From NCBI RefSeq assembly GCF_003867015.1, contig NZ_CP032548.1, positions 2,609,001 to 2,673,000 on the forward strand: 64,000 bases of DNA. Reading direction: 5' to 3'. This document shows, one piece after another, positions 16,722 through 29,600 of this stretch. This DNA comes from Tenacibaculum singaporense (GTDB lineage: Bacteria; Bacteroidota; Bacteroidia; Flavobacteriales; Flavobacteriaceae). The notes beneath the pieces were generated by a model that was not told the DNA's origin, made no database searches, and saw only the letters and a list, made by a program, of their open reading frames with translations. Position 1 is the stretch's first letter, and every line of letters begins with the position of its first letter. Both the position numbers and the translations under genes were made by a program.

Positions 16722-17663
16722 TTAGAAGAATCTTGGGGACCTATATCTAATATCTTTAAATATTTCATACTGTAACATAATTTCGTGTGTTCCCGAATTT
16801 GTTACATTATAGTTTGATGTTGTTAAATCATATGAATATCCAATAAGCAAAGAGTCTGTTGCTTGAAAACCTAAAAGTGCACTTACAGAATCATCCCACC
16901 TCCATGAAGCTCCAACTCTAAATTTTTCATTAAACAATAAATTTGCTGAGATATCTAATGATAATGGAGCTCCTGAAACTCCTTTTAGTAAAGCAGCTGG
17001 TTTAAATTTTAAGTCTTCATTTATATCAAAAACATACCCTGCTATTAAGAAAAAGTGCATTCTTTCTACAGCTACTTCTCCTGGAGTATCGGCATCGTAA
17101 TGCTCCATTCTTAAAATATTTGGTACTGATAATCCGACATACCATTGTGGTTGGTGGTAATAAATACCTGCCCCAACTGTTGGTAAGAACTTATTGATAT
17201 TATCTTGAAAAACCACTTCATCATCTTTATACGTTCCTTTTGACCAGTCTATATTTAAAAGTCTACCTCCTAAACGTAAACCAAAAGCTAAATTTCCTTC
17301 TTCTCCGGTTTGGATATTATAAGAAACATTAGCATCTAAATATATTTCACTAGATGGTCCTACTTGGTCATTCATTAAGTTAACTCCTAATCCTAACCCA
17401 GAGTATCCTAAAGGAGTATCATATGATAAATTTTGAGTATTTGGAGCTCCTTCAAAACCTACCCATTGCATTCTACCTAGAGCTGTAATTACTGTATGCC
17501 CTCTTGATCCTGCATAAGCTGGATTCACATTCATGGTATTATACATATACTGAGTATACTGAGGATCTTGTTGTGCATGAATATTTGTGGTTATACAGAT
17601 ACTCATTGCACATATTAAGATTAAACTTAAATATAATTTCATTTGATTAAAACTTTTATTCAT
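16722..17663 (-). CDS. PorP/SprF-family type IX secretion system membrane protein
   Basis: An outer-membrane barrel of 313 residues with a signal peptide (LYLSLILICAMSICITTNIHA). Family hallmarks: QQDPQYTQYMYNTMNVNPAYAGSRG at the mature N-terminus (read in pieces: DPQYTQYMYN, NPAYAGSRG), YDTPLGYSGLGLGVNLMNDQ, and the C-terminal strand THEIMLQYEIF. Members are needed for export or surface attachment of T9SS substrates that carry type B sorting domains, as SprF is for SprB in Flavobacterium johnsoniae. It lies 22 bases downstream of the giant gene and 11 bases upstream of the PD40-OmpA gene, so it is very likely its dedicated partner. Because many paralogues exist, the symbol is left open. Confidence 0.94.
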   Translation of the reverse strand: MNKSFNQMKLYLSLILICAMSICITTNIHAQQDPQYTQYMYNTMNVNPAYAGSRGHTVITALGRMQWVGFEGAPNTQNLSYDTPLGYSGLGLGVNLMNDQVGPSSEIYLDANVSYNIQTGEEGNLAFGLRLGGRLLNIDWSKGTYKDDEVVFQDNINKFLPTVGAGIYYHQPQWYVGLSVPNILRMEHYDADTPGEVAVERMHFFLIAGYVFDINEDLKFKPAALLKGVSGAPLSLDISANLLFNEKFRVGASWRWDDSVSALLGFQATDSLLIGYSYDLTTSNYNVTNSGTHEIMLQYEIFKDIRYRSPRFF

Positions 17664-17685
17664 CAGTCTTTTTTATAAATCCAGA

Positions 17686-20600
17686 TTATCTATTTATATA
17701 AATCCAGCCTTTTTTAACTTTACTTCCGTTTCCAAGGTCTAAAATATAGAAGTATGTTCCAACTGGCAATTTATCACCTACATTTATATTTGCTCTTCCT
17801 TCAGAAATTCCTCTGAAAACAATACTACTATTATTATACCCTTTTGCTCTATATACCGTGTTACCCCATCTATTAAAAATTTCAATAGTATTACTTGGGA
17901 AATTCTCAATACAATCGATATGTAAATAACTGTTTGCTGAATCTCCATTTGGACTCATAAGGTTATTAACCTTTACACAAGTGTCTTCTTCAATAGCATC
18001 ACCAAAGCCGTCTAATCCATCTACACTATCTGCAATACCATCTCCATCAGAATCTATTCCGCTATCACCTACTACGCCATTTCCTCCACTATTAGGGTCA
18101 GTTGGATCTGTATCATTATCTGGAGAGTTTGCATCTCCATGACCATCTAACCCATCCACACTATCAGCTATACCATCTCCATCCGTATCTTCAGAAGGAT
18201 TATCTACTTGACCGTCTCCATCTTCATCAGAATTTCCTCCTTCTACTACATCATTAATTCCATCATCATCACTATCTAAATCTTGATAATCAGGAATACC
18301 ATCCTCGTCTGTGTCTACTGGGGTATTATCTCCATTATCTCCTTCACCAAAATTACCCGCATCTCCATCAACACTATCAGAAATTCCATCACCATCAGAA
18401 TCTGAACCTCCTGTATCATTAGAGTCTATAACTCCATCTCCATTAGTATCAGAACTTTCATTTCCTCCCTCAATAACATCATTAATACCATCATTGTCAC
18501 TATCCAAATCTTGATAATCTGGAGTACCATCACCATCCGTATCTGGCTCTTCATCATCATCTACAGAATCATCAGCCTGTCCATCTCCGTTAGCATCTGT
18601 ATACCCTGAATCATTAGAATCAATAACACCATCTCCGTTGGTATCTAAATCTCCATCTCCTCCTTCTATCACATCATTAATACCATCGTTATCTGAATCT
18701 AAATCTAAAGAGTCTGGAACCCCATCATTATCTGTATCTACCGAACCATCTCCTTCCTCTACATCTGGGATACCATCATTATCATCATCCACGTCTACAG
18801 CATCTGGGATACCATCATTATCTGTATCTATACAATTTTCTCCTGACAATCTACCATTCACTACAAAATCTTCAGAAGCCCCCCTTGCACAACTACTACT
18901 TGCACTTACTGTATAAGTAATTCCAAAAACATATCCGCTAATAACACCGTTTGCATCAACATCTAACGTAGAGTCGTTGAAAATATAGGTCAAACTTGAA
19001 TCATAATTACTAATTACAGCTCTACCTGGTGTTGAACATGTAGCTCTTTCAACTGATATAATTGGTGCTGAAGGAGTTGCCTCTTCTGTTACCACTACCT
19101 CTGATATTGCATCTGTTGTACATTGGCCTGTTGCTGGTACCCTATAGGTATAAGTTCCTCCTCCAGCTAAAACTGGTGACCAGCTTCCTCCTGTGTCTGG
19201 TGTTCCCCCTAATGCTTCAAATAACTGTGTCTCTGTTACTGTTGTTCCTTCACAAATTGTTAACGTTCCGTTGGTTCCTGCATTTGGTAATGGGTTTACT
19301 GTGATGGTTACCTGAGCGGTATTCTCACATCCGTTCGCATCTGTTCCCGTTACGGTATAAGTAGTTGTCGCAGTTGGTACAAAAGATACTCCATCGCTTA
19401 CTCCATTGTCCCATACATAACTATCAGCTCCTCCTCCTGTTAAGGTTACACTTTCGCCTGCACATACCGTCGTTGCACTTGCATTCGCTGTTACTGTTGG
19501 TAATGGGTTTACTGTGATGGTTACCTGAGCGGTATTCTCACATCCGTTCGCATCTGTTCCCGTTACGGTATAAGTAGTTGTCGCAGTTGGTACAAAAGAT
19601 ACTCCATCGCTTACTCCATTGTCCCATACATAACTATCAGCTCCTCCTCCTGTTAAGGTTACACTTTCGCCTGCACATACCGTCGTTGCACTTGCATTCG
19701 CTGTTACTGTTGGTAATGGGTTTACTGTGATGGTTACCTGAGCGGTATTCTCACATCCGTTCGCATCTGTTCCCGTTACGGTATAAGTAGTTGTCGCAGT
19801 TGGTACAAAAGATACTCCATCGCTTACTCCATTGTCCCATACATAACTATCAGCTCCTCCTCCTGTTAAGGTTACACTTTCGCCTGCACATACCGTCGTT
19901 GCACTTGCATTCGCTGTTACTGTTGGTAATGGGTTTACTGTGATGGTTACCTGAGCGGTATTCTCACATCCGTTCGCATCTGTTCCCGTTACGGTATAAG
20001 TAGTTGTCGCAGTTGGTACAAAAGATACTCCATCGCTTACTCCATTGTCCCATACATAACTATCAGCTCCTCCTCCTGTTAAGGTTACACTTTCGCCTGC
20101 ACATACCGTCGTTGCACTTGCATTCGCTGTTACTGTTGGTAATGGGTTTACTGTGATGGTTACCTGAGCGGTATTCTCACATCCGTTCGCATCTGTTCCC
20201 GTTACGGTATAAGTAGTTGTCGCAGTTGGTACAAAAGATACTCCATCGCTTACTCCATTGTCCCATACATAACTATCAGCTCCTCCTCCTGTTAAGGTTA
20301 CACTTTCGCCTGCACATACCGTCGTTGCACTTGCATTCGCTGTTACTGTTGGTAATGGGTTTACTGTGATGGTTACCTGAGCGGTATTCTCACATCCGTT
20401 CGCATCTGTTCCCGTTACGGTATAAGTAGTTGTCGCAGTTGGTACAAAAGATACTCCATCGCTTACTCCATTGTCCCATACATAACTATCAGCTCCTCCT
20501 CCTGTTAAGGTTACACTTTCGCCTGCACATACCGTCGTTGCACTTGCATTCGCTGTTACTGTTGGTAATGGGTTTACTGTGATGGTTACCTGAGCGGTAT

Positions 20601-23600
20601 TCTCACATCCGTTCGCATCTGTTCCCGTTACGGTATAAGTAGTTGTCGCAGTTGGTACAAAAGATACTCCATCGCTTACTCCATTGTCCCATACATAACT
20701 ATCAGCTCCTCCTCCTGTTAAGGTTACACTTTCGCCTGCACATACCGTCGTTGCACTTGCATTCGCTGTTACTGTTGGTAATGGGTTTACTGTGATGGTT
20801 ACCTGAGCGGTATTCTCACATCCGTTCGCATCTGTTCCCGTTACGGTATAAGTAGTTGTCGCAGTTGGTACAAAAGATACTCCATCGCTTACTCCATTGT
20901 CCCATACATAACTATCAGCTCCTCCTCCTGTTAAGGTTACACTTTCGCCTGCACATACCGTCGTTGCACTTGCATTCGCTGTTACTGTTGGTAATGGGTT
21001 TACTGTGATGGTTACCTGAGCGGTATTCTCACATCCGTTCGCATCTGTTCCCGTTACGGTATAAGTAGTTGTCGCAGTTGGTACAAAAGATACTCCATCG
21101 CTTACTCCATTGTCCCATACATAACTATCAGCTCCTCCTCCTGTTAAGGTTACACTTTCGCCTGCACATACCGTCGTTGCACTTGCATTCGCTGTTACTG
21201 TTGGTAATGGGTTTACTGTGATGGTTACCTGAGCGGTATTCTCACATCCGTTCGCATCTGTTCCCGTTACGGTATAAGTAGTTGTCGCAGTTGGTACAAA
21301 AGATACTCCATCGCTTACTCCATTGTCCCATACATAACTATCAGCTCCTCCTCCTGTTAAGGTTACACTTTCGCCTGCACATACCGTCGTTGCACTTGCA
21401 TTCGCTGTTACTGTTGGTAATGGGTTTACTGTGATGGTTACCTGAGCGGTATTCTCACATCCGTTCGCATCTGTTCCCGTTACGGTATAAGTAGTTGTCG
21501 CAGTTGGTACAAAAGATACTCCATCGCTTACTCCATTGTCCCATACATAACTATCAGCTCCTCCTCCTGTTAAGGTTACACTTTCGCCTGCACATACCGT
21601 CGTTGCACTTGCATTCGCTGTTACTGTTGGTAATGGGTTTACTGTGATGGTTACCTGAGCGGTATTCTCACATCCGTTCGCATCTGTTCCCGTTACGGTA
21701 TAAGTAGTTGTCGCAGTTGGTACAAAAGATACTCCATCGCTTACTCCATTGTCCCATACATAACTATCAGCTCCTCCTCCTGTTAAGGTTACACTTTCGC
21801 CTGCACATACCGTCGTTGCACTTGCATTCGCTGTTACTGTTGGTAATGGGTTTACTGTGATGGTTACCTGAGCGGTATTCTCACATCCGTTCGCATCTGT
21901 TCCCGTTACGGTATAAGTAGTTGTCGCAGTTGGTACAAAAGATACTCCATCGCTTACTCCATTGTCCCATACATAACTATCAGCTCCTCCTCCTGTTAAG
22001 GTTACACTTTCGCCTGCACATACCGTCGTTGCACTTGCATTCGCTGTTACTGTTGGTAATGGGTTTACTGTGATGGTTACCTGAGCGGTATTCTCACATC
22101 CGTTCGCATCTGTTCCCGTTACGGTATAAGTAGTTGTCGCAGTTGGTACAAAAGATACTCCATCGCTTACTCCATTGTCCCATACATAACTATCAGCTCC
22201 TCCTCCTGTTAAGGTTACACTTTCGCCTGCACATACCGTCGTTGCACTTGCATTCGCTGTTACTGTTGGTAATGGGTTTACTGTGATGGTTACCTGAGCG
22301 GTATTCTCACATCCGTTCGCATCTGTTCCCGTTACGGTATAAGTAGTTGTCGCAGTTGGTACAAAAGATACTCCATCGCTTACTCCATTGTCCCATACAT
22401 AACTATCAGCTCCTCCTCCTGTTAAGGTTACACTTTCGCCTGCACATACCGTCGTTGCACTTGCATTCGCTGTTACTGTTGGTAATGGGTTTACTGTGAT
22501 GGTTACCTGAGCGGTATTCTCACATCCGTTCGCATCTGTTCCCGTTACGGTATAAGTAGTTGTCGCAGTTGGTACAAAAGATACTCCATCGCTTACTCCA
22601 TTGTCCCATACATAACTATCAGCTCCTCCTCCTGTTAAGGTTACACTTTCGCCTGCACATACCGTCGTTGCACTTGCATTCGCTGTTACTGTTGGTAATG
22701 GGTTTACTGTGATGGTTACCTGAGCGGTATTCTCACATCCGTTCGCATCTGTTCCCGTTACGGTATAAGTAGTTGTCGCAGTTGGTACAAAAGATACTCC
22801 ATCGCTTACTCCATTGTCCCATACATAACTATCAGCTCCTCCTCCTGTTAAGGTTACACTTTCGCCTGCACATACCGTCGTTGCACTTGCATTCGCTGTT
22901 ACTGTTGGTAATGGGTTTACTGTGATGGTTACCTGAGCGGTATTCTCACATCCGTTCGCATCTGTTCCCGTTACGGTATAAGTAGTTGTCGCAGTTGGTA
23001 CAAAAGATACTCCATCGCTTACTCCATTGTCCCATACATAACTATCAGCTCCTCCTCCTGTTAAGGTTACACTTTCGCCTGCACATACCGTCGTTGCACT
23101 TGCATTCGCTGTTACTGTTGGTAATGGGTTTACTGTGATGGTTACCTGAGCGGTATTCTCACATCCGTTCGCATCTGTTCCCGTTACGGTATAAGTAGTT
23201 GTCGCAGTTGGTACAAAAGATACTCCATCGCTTACTCCATTGTCCCATACATAACTATCAGCTCCTCCTCCTGTTAAGGTTACACTTTCGCCTGCACATA
23301 CCGTCGTTGCACTTGCATTCGCTGTTACTGTTGGTAATGGGTTTACTGTGATGGTTACCTGAGCGGTATTCTCACATCCGTTCGCATCTGTTCCCGTTAC
23401 GGTATAAGTAGTTGTCGCAGTTGGTACAAAAGATACTCCATCGCTTACTCCATTGTCCCATACATAACTATCAGCTCCTCCTCCTGTTAAGGTTACACTT
23501 TCGCCTGCACATACCGTCGTTGCACTTGCATTCGCTGTTACTGTTGGTAATGGGTTTACTGTGATGGTTACCTGAGCGGTATTCTCACATCCGTTCGCAT

Positions 23601-26600
23601 CTGTTCCCGTTACGGTATAAGTAGTTGTCGCAGTTGGTACAAAAGATACTCCATCGCTTACTCCATTGTCCCATACATAACTATCAGCTCCTCCTCCTGT
23701 TAAGGTTACACTTTCGCCTGCACATACCGTCGTTGCACTTGCATTCGCTGTTACTGTTGGTAATGGGTTTACTGTGATGGTTACCTGAGCGGTATTCTCA
23801 CATCCGTTCGCATCTGTTCCCGTTACGGTATAAGTAGTTGTCGCAGTTGGTACAAAAGATACTCCATCGCTTACTCCATTGTCCCATACATAACTATCAG
23901 CTCCTCCTCCTGTTAAGGTTACACTTTCGCCTGCACATACCGTCGTTGCACTTGCATTCGCTGTTACTGTTGGTAATGGGTTTACTGTGATGGTTACCTG
24001 AGCGGTATTCTCACATCCGTTCGCATCTGTTCCCGTTACGGTATAAGTAGTTGTCGCAGTTGGTACAAAAGATACTCCATCGCTTACTCCATTGTCCCAT
24101 ACATAACTATCAGCTCCTCCTCCTGTTAAGGTTACACTTTCGCCTGCACATACCGTCGTTGCACTTGCATTCGCTGTTACTGTTGGTAATGGGTTTACTG
24201 TGATGGTTACCTGAGCGGTATTCTCACATCCGTTCGCATCTGTTCCCGTTACGGTATAAGTAGTTGTCGCAGTTGGTACAAAAGATACTCCATCGCTTAC
24301 TCCATTGTCCCATACATAACTATCAGCTCCTCCTCCTGTTAAGGTTACACTTTCGCCTGCACATACCGTCGTTGCACTTGCATTCGCTGTTACTGTTGGT
24401 AATGGGTTTACTGTGATGGTTACCTGAGCGGTATTCTCACATCCGTTCGCATCTGTTCCCGTTACGGTATAAGTAGTTGTCGCAGTTGGTACAAAAGATA
24501 CTCCATCGCTTACTCCATTGTCCCATACATAACTATCAGCTCCTCCTCCTGTTAAGGTTACACTTTCGCCTGCACATACCGTCGTTGCACTTGCATTCGC
24601 TGTTACTGTTGGTAATGGGTTTACTGTGATGGTTACCTGAGCGGTATTCTCACATCCGTTCGCATCTGTTCCCGTTACGGTATAAGTAGTTGTCGCAGTT
24701 GGTACAAAAGATACTCCATCGCTTACTCCATTGTCCCATACATAACTATCAGCTCCTCCTCCTGTTAAGGTTACACTTTCGCCTGCACATACCGTCGTTG
24801 CACTTGCATTCGCTGTTACTGTTGGTAATGGGTTTACTGTGATGGTTACCTGAGCGGTATTCTCACATCCGTTCGCATCTGTTCCCGTTACGGTATAAGT
24901 AGTTGTCGCAGTTGGTACAAAAGATACTCCATCGCTTACTCCATTGTCCCATACATAACTATCAGCTCCTCCTCCTGTTAAGGTTACACTTTCGCCTGCA
25001 CATACCGTCGTTGCACTTGCATTCGCTGTTACTGTTGGTAATGGGTTTACTGTGATGGTTACCTGAGCGGTATTCTCACATCCGTTCGCATCTGTTCCCG
25101 TTACGGTATAAGTAGTTGTCGCAGTTGGTACAAAAGATACTCCATCGCTTACTCCATTGTCCCATACATAACTATCAGCTCCTCCTCCTGTTAAGGTTAC
25201 ACTTTCGCCTGCACATACCGTCGTTGCACTTGCATTCGCTGTTACTGTTGGTAATGGGTTTACTGTGATGGTTACCTGAGCGGTATTCTCACATCCGTTC
25301 GCATCTGTTCCCGTTACGGTATAAGTAGTTGTCGCAGTTGGTACAAAAGATACTCCATCGCTTACTCCATTGTCCCATACATAACTATCAGCTCCTCCTC
25401 CTGTTAAGGTTACACTTTCGCCTGCACATACCGTCGTTGCACTTGCATTCGCTGTTACTGTTGGTAATGGGTTTACTGTGATGGTTACCTGAGCGGTATT
25501 CTCACATCCGTTCGCATCTGTTCCCGTTACGGTATAAGTAGTTGTCGCAGTTGGTACAAAAGATACTCCATCGCTTACTCCATTGTCCCATACATAACTA
25601 TCAGCTCCTCCTCCTGTTAAGGTTACACTTTCGCCTGCACATACCGTCGTTGCACTTGCATTCGCTGTTACTGTTGGTAATGGGTTTACTGTGATGGTTA
25701 CCTGAGCGGTATTCTCACATCCGTTCGCATCTGTTCCCGTTACGGTATAAGTAGTTGTCGCAGTTGGTACAAAAGATACTCCATCGCTTACTCCATTGTC
25801 CCATACATAACTATCAGCTCCTCCTCCTGTTAAGGTTACACTTTCGCCTGCACATACCGTCGTTGCACTTGCATTCGCTGTTACTGTTGGTAATGGGTTT
25901 ACTGTGATGGTTACCTGAGCGGTATTCTCACATCCGTTCGCATCTGTTCCCGTTACGGTATAAGTAGTTGTCGCAGTTGGTACAAAAGATACTCCATCGC
26001 TTACTCCATTGTCCCATACATAACTATCAGCTCCTCCTCCTGTTAAGGTTACACTTTCGCCTGCACATACCGTCGTTGCACTTGCATTCGCTGTTACTGT
26101 TGGTAATGGGTTTACTGTGATGGTTACCTGAGCGGTATTCTCACATCCGTTCGCATCTGTTCCCGTTACGGTATAAGTAGTTGTCGCAGTTGGTACAAAA
26201 GATACTCCATCGCTTACTCCATTGTCCCATACATAACTATCAGCTCCTCCTCCTGTTAAGGTTACACTTTCGCCTGCACATACCGTCGTTGCACTTGCAT
26301 TCGCTGTTACTGTTGGTAATGGGTTTACTGTGATGGTTACCTGAGCGGTATTCTCACATCCGTTCGCATCTGTTCCCGTTACGGTATAAGTAGTTGTCGC
26401 AGTTGGTACAAAAGATACTCCATCGCTTACTCCATTGTCCCATACATAACTATCAGCTCCTCCTCCTGTTAAGGTTACACTTTCGCCTGCACATACCGTC
26501 GTTGCACTTGCATTCGCTGTTACTGTTGGTAATGGGTTTACTGTGATGGTTACCTGAGCGGTATTCTCACATCCGTTCGCATCTGTTCCCGTTACGGTAT

Positions 26601-29600
26601 AAGTAGTTGTCGCAGTTGGTACAAAAGATACTCCATCGCTTACTCCATTGTCCCATACATAACTATCAGCTCCTCCTCCTGTTAAGGTTACACTTTCGCC
26701 TGCACATACCGTCGTTGCACTTGCATTCGCTGTTACTGTTGGTAATGGGTTTACTGTGATGGTTACCTGAGCGGTATTCTCACATCCGTTCGCATCTGTT
26801 CCCGTTACGGTATAAGTAGTTGTCGCAGTTGGTACAAAAGATACTCCATCGCTTACTCCATTGTCCCATACATAACTATCAGCTCCTCCTCCTGTTAAGG
26901 TTACACTTTCGCCTGCACATACCGTCGTTGCACTTGCATTCGCTGTTACTGTTGGTAATGGGTTTACTGTGATGGTTACCTGAGCGGTATTCTCACATCC
27001 GTTCGCATCTGTTCCCGTTACGGTATAAGTAGTTGTCGCAGTTGGTACAAAAGATACTCCATCGCTTACTCCATTGTCCCATACATAACTATCAGCTCCT
27101 CCTCCTGTTAAGGTTACACTTTCGCCTGCACATACCGTCGTTGCACTTGCATTCGCTGTTACTGTTGGTAATGGGTTTACTGTGATGGTTACCTGAGCGG
27201 TATTCTCACATCCGTTCGCATCTGTTCCCGTTACGGTATAAGTAGTTGTCGCAGTTGGTACAAAAGATACTCCATCGCTTACTCCATTGTCCCATACATA
27301 ACTATCAGCTCCTCCTCCTGTTAAGGTTACACTTTCGCCTGCACATACCGTCGTTGCACTTGCATTCGCTGTTACTGTTGGTAATGGGTTTACTGTGATG
27401 GTTACCTGAGCGGTATTCTCACATCCGTTCGCATCTGTTCCCGTTACGGTATAAGTAGTTGTCGCAGTTGGTACAAAAGATACTCCATCGCTTACTCCAT
27501 TGTCCCATACATAACTATCAGCTCCTCCTCCTGTTAAGGTTACACTTTCGCCTGCACATACCGTCGTTGCACTTGCATTCGCTGTTACTGTTGGTAATGG
27601 GTTTACTGTGATGGTTACCTGAGCGGTATTCTCACATCCGTTCGCATCTGTTCCCGTTACGGTATAAGTAGTTGTCGCAGTTGGTACAAAAGATACTCCA
27701 TCGCTTACTCCATTGTCCCATACATAACTATCAGCTCCTCCTCCTGTTAAGGTTACACTTTCGCCTGCACATACCGTCGTTGCACTTGCATTCGCTGTTA
27801 CTGTTGGTAATGGGTTTACTGTGATGGTTACCTGAGCGGTATTCTCACATCCGTTCGCATCTGTTCCCGTTACGGTATAAGTAGTTGTCGCAGTTGGTAC
27901 AAAAGATACTCCATCGCTTACTCCATTGTCCCATACATAACTATCAGCTCCTCCTCCTGTTAAGGTTACACTTTCGCCTGCACATACCGTCGTTGCACTT
28001 GCATTCGCTGTTACTGTTGGTAATGGGTTTACTGTGATGGTTACCTGAGCGGTATTCTCACATCCGTTCGCATCTGTTCCCGTTACGGTATAAGTAGTTG
28101 TCGCAGTTGGTACAAAAGATACTCCATCGCTTACTCCATTGTCCCATACATAACTATCAGCTCCTCCTCCTGTTAAGGTTACACTTTCGCCTGCACATAC
28201 CGTCGTTGCACTTGCATTCGCTGTTACTGTTGGTAATGGGTTTACTGTGATGGTTACCTGAGCGGTATTCTCACATCCGTTCGCATCTGTTCCCGTTACG
28301 GTATAAGTAGTTGTCGCAGTTGGTACAAAAGATACTCCATCGCTTACTCCATTGTCCCATACATAACTATCAGCTCCTCCTCCTGTTAAGGTTACACTTT
28401 CGCCTGCACATACCGTCGTTGCACTTGCATTCGCTGTTACTGTTGGTAATGGGTTTACTGTGATGGTTACCTGAGCGGTATTCTCACATCCGTTCGCATC
28501 TGTTCCCGTTACGGTATAAGTAGTTGTCGCAGTTGGTACAAAAGATACTCCATCGCTTACTCCATTGTCCCATACATAACTATCAGCTCCTCCTCCTGTT
28601 AAGGTTACACTTTCGCCTGCACATACCGTCGTTGCACTTGCATTCGCTGTTACTGTTGGTAATGGGTTTACTGTGATGGTTACCTGAGCGGTATTCTCAC
28701 ATCCGTTCGCATCTGTTCCCGTTACGGTATAAGTAGTTGTCGCAGTTGGTACAAAAGATACTCCATCGCTTACTCCATTGTCCCATACATAACTATCAGC
28801 TCCTCCTCCTGTTAAGGTTACACTTTCGCCTGCACATACCGTCGTTGCACTTGCATTCGCTGTTACTGTTGGTAATGGGTTTACTGTGATGGTTACCTGA
28901 GCGGTATTCTCACATCCGTTCGCATCTGTTCCCGTTACGGTATAAGTAGTTGTCGCAGTTGGTACAAAAGATACTCCATCGCTTACTCCATTGTCCCATA
29001 CATAACTATCAGCTCCTCCTCCTGTTAAGGTTACACTTTCGCCTGCACATACCGTCGTTGCACTTGCATTCGCTGTTACTGTTGGTAATGGGTTTACTGT
29101 GATGGTTACCTGAGCGGTATTCTCACATCCGTTCGCATCTGTTCCCGTTACGGTATAAGTAGTTGTCGCAGTTGGTACAAAAGATACTCCATCGCTTACT
29201 CCATTGTCCCATACATAACTATCAGCTCCTCCTCCTGTTAAGGTTACACTTTCGCCTGCACATACCGTCGTTGCACTTGCATTCGCTGTTACTGTTGGTA
29301 ATGGGTTTACTGTGATGGTTACCTGAGCGGTATTCTCACATCCGTTCGCATCTGTTCCCGTTACGGTATAAGTAGTTGTCGCAGTTGGTACAAAAGATAC
29401 TCCATCGCTTACTCCATTGTCCCATACATAACTATCAGCTCCTCCTCCTGTTAAGGTTACACTTTCGCCTGCACATACCGTCGTTGCACTTGCATTCGCT
29501 GTTACTGTTGGTAATGGGTTTACTGTGATGGTTACCTGAGCGGTATTCTCACATCCGTTCGCATCTGTTCCCGTTACGGTATAAGTAGTTGTCGCAGTTG

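Noticed and set aside
18311..19304. Plus-strand open frames opposite the giant gene (67, 92 and 80 codons)
   Set aside because: They are antisense shadows of Asp/Gly/Ser-rich and Ig-like coding DNA, with Ser/Pro- or Leu-only low-complexity products and no own promoter.
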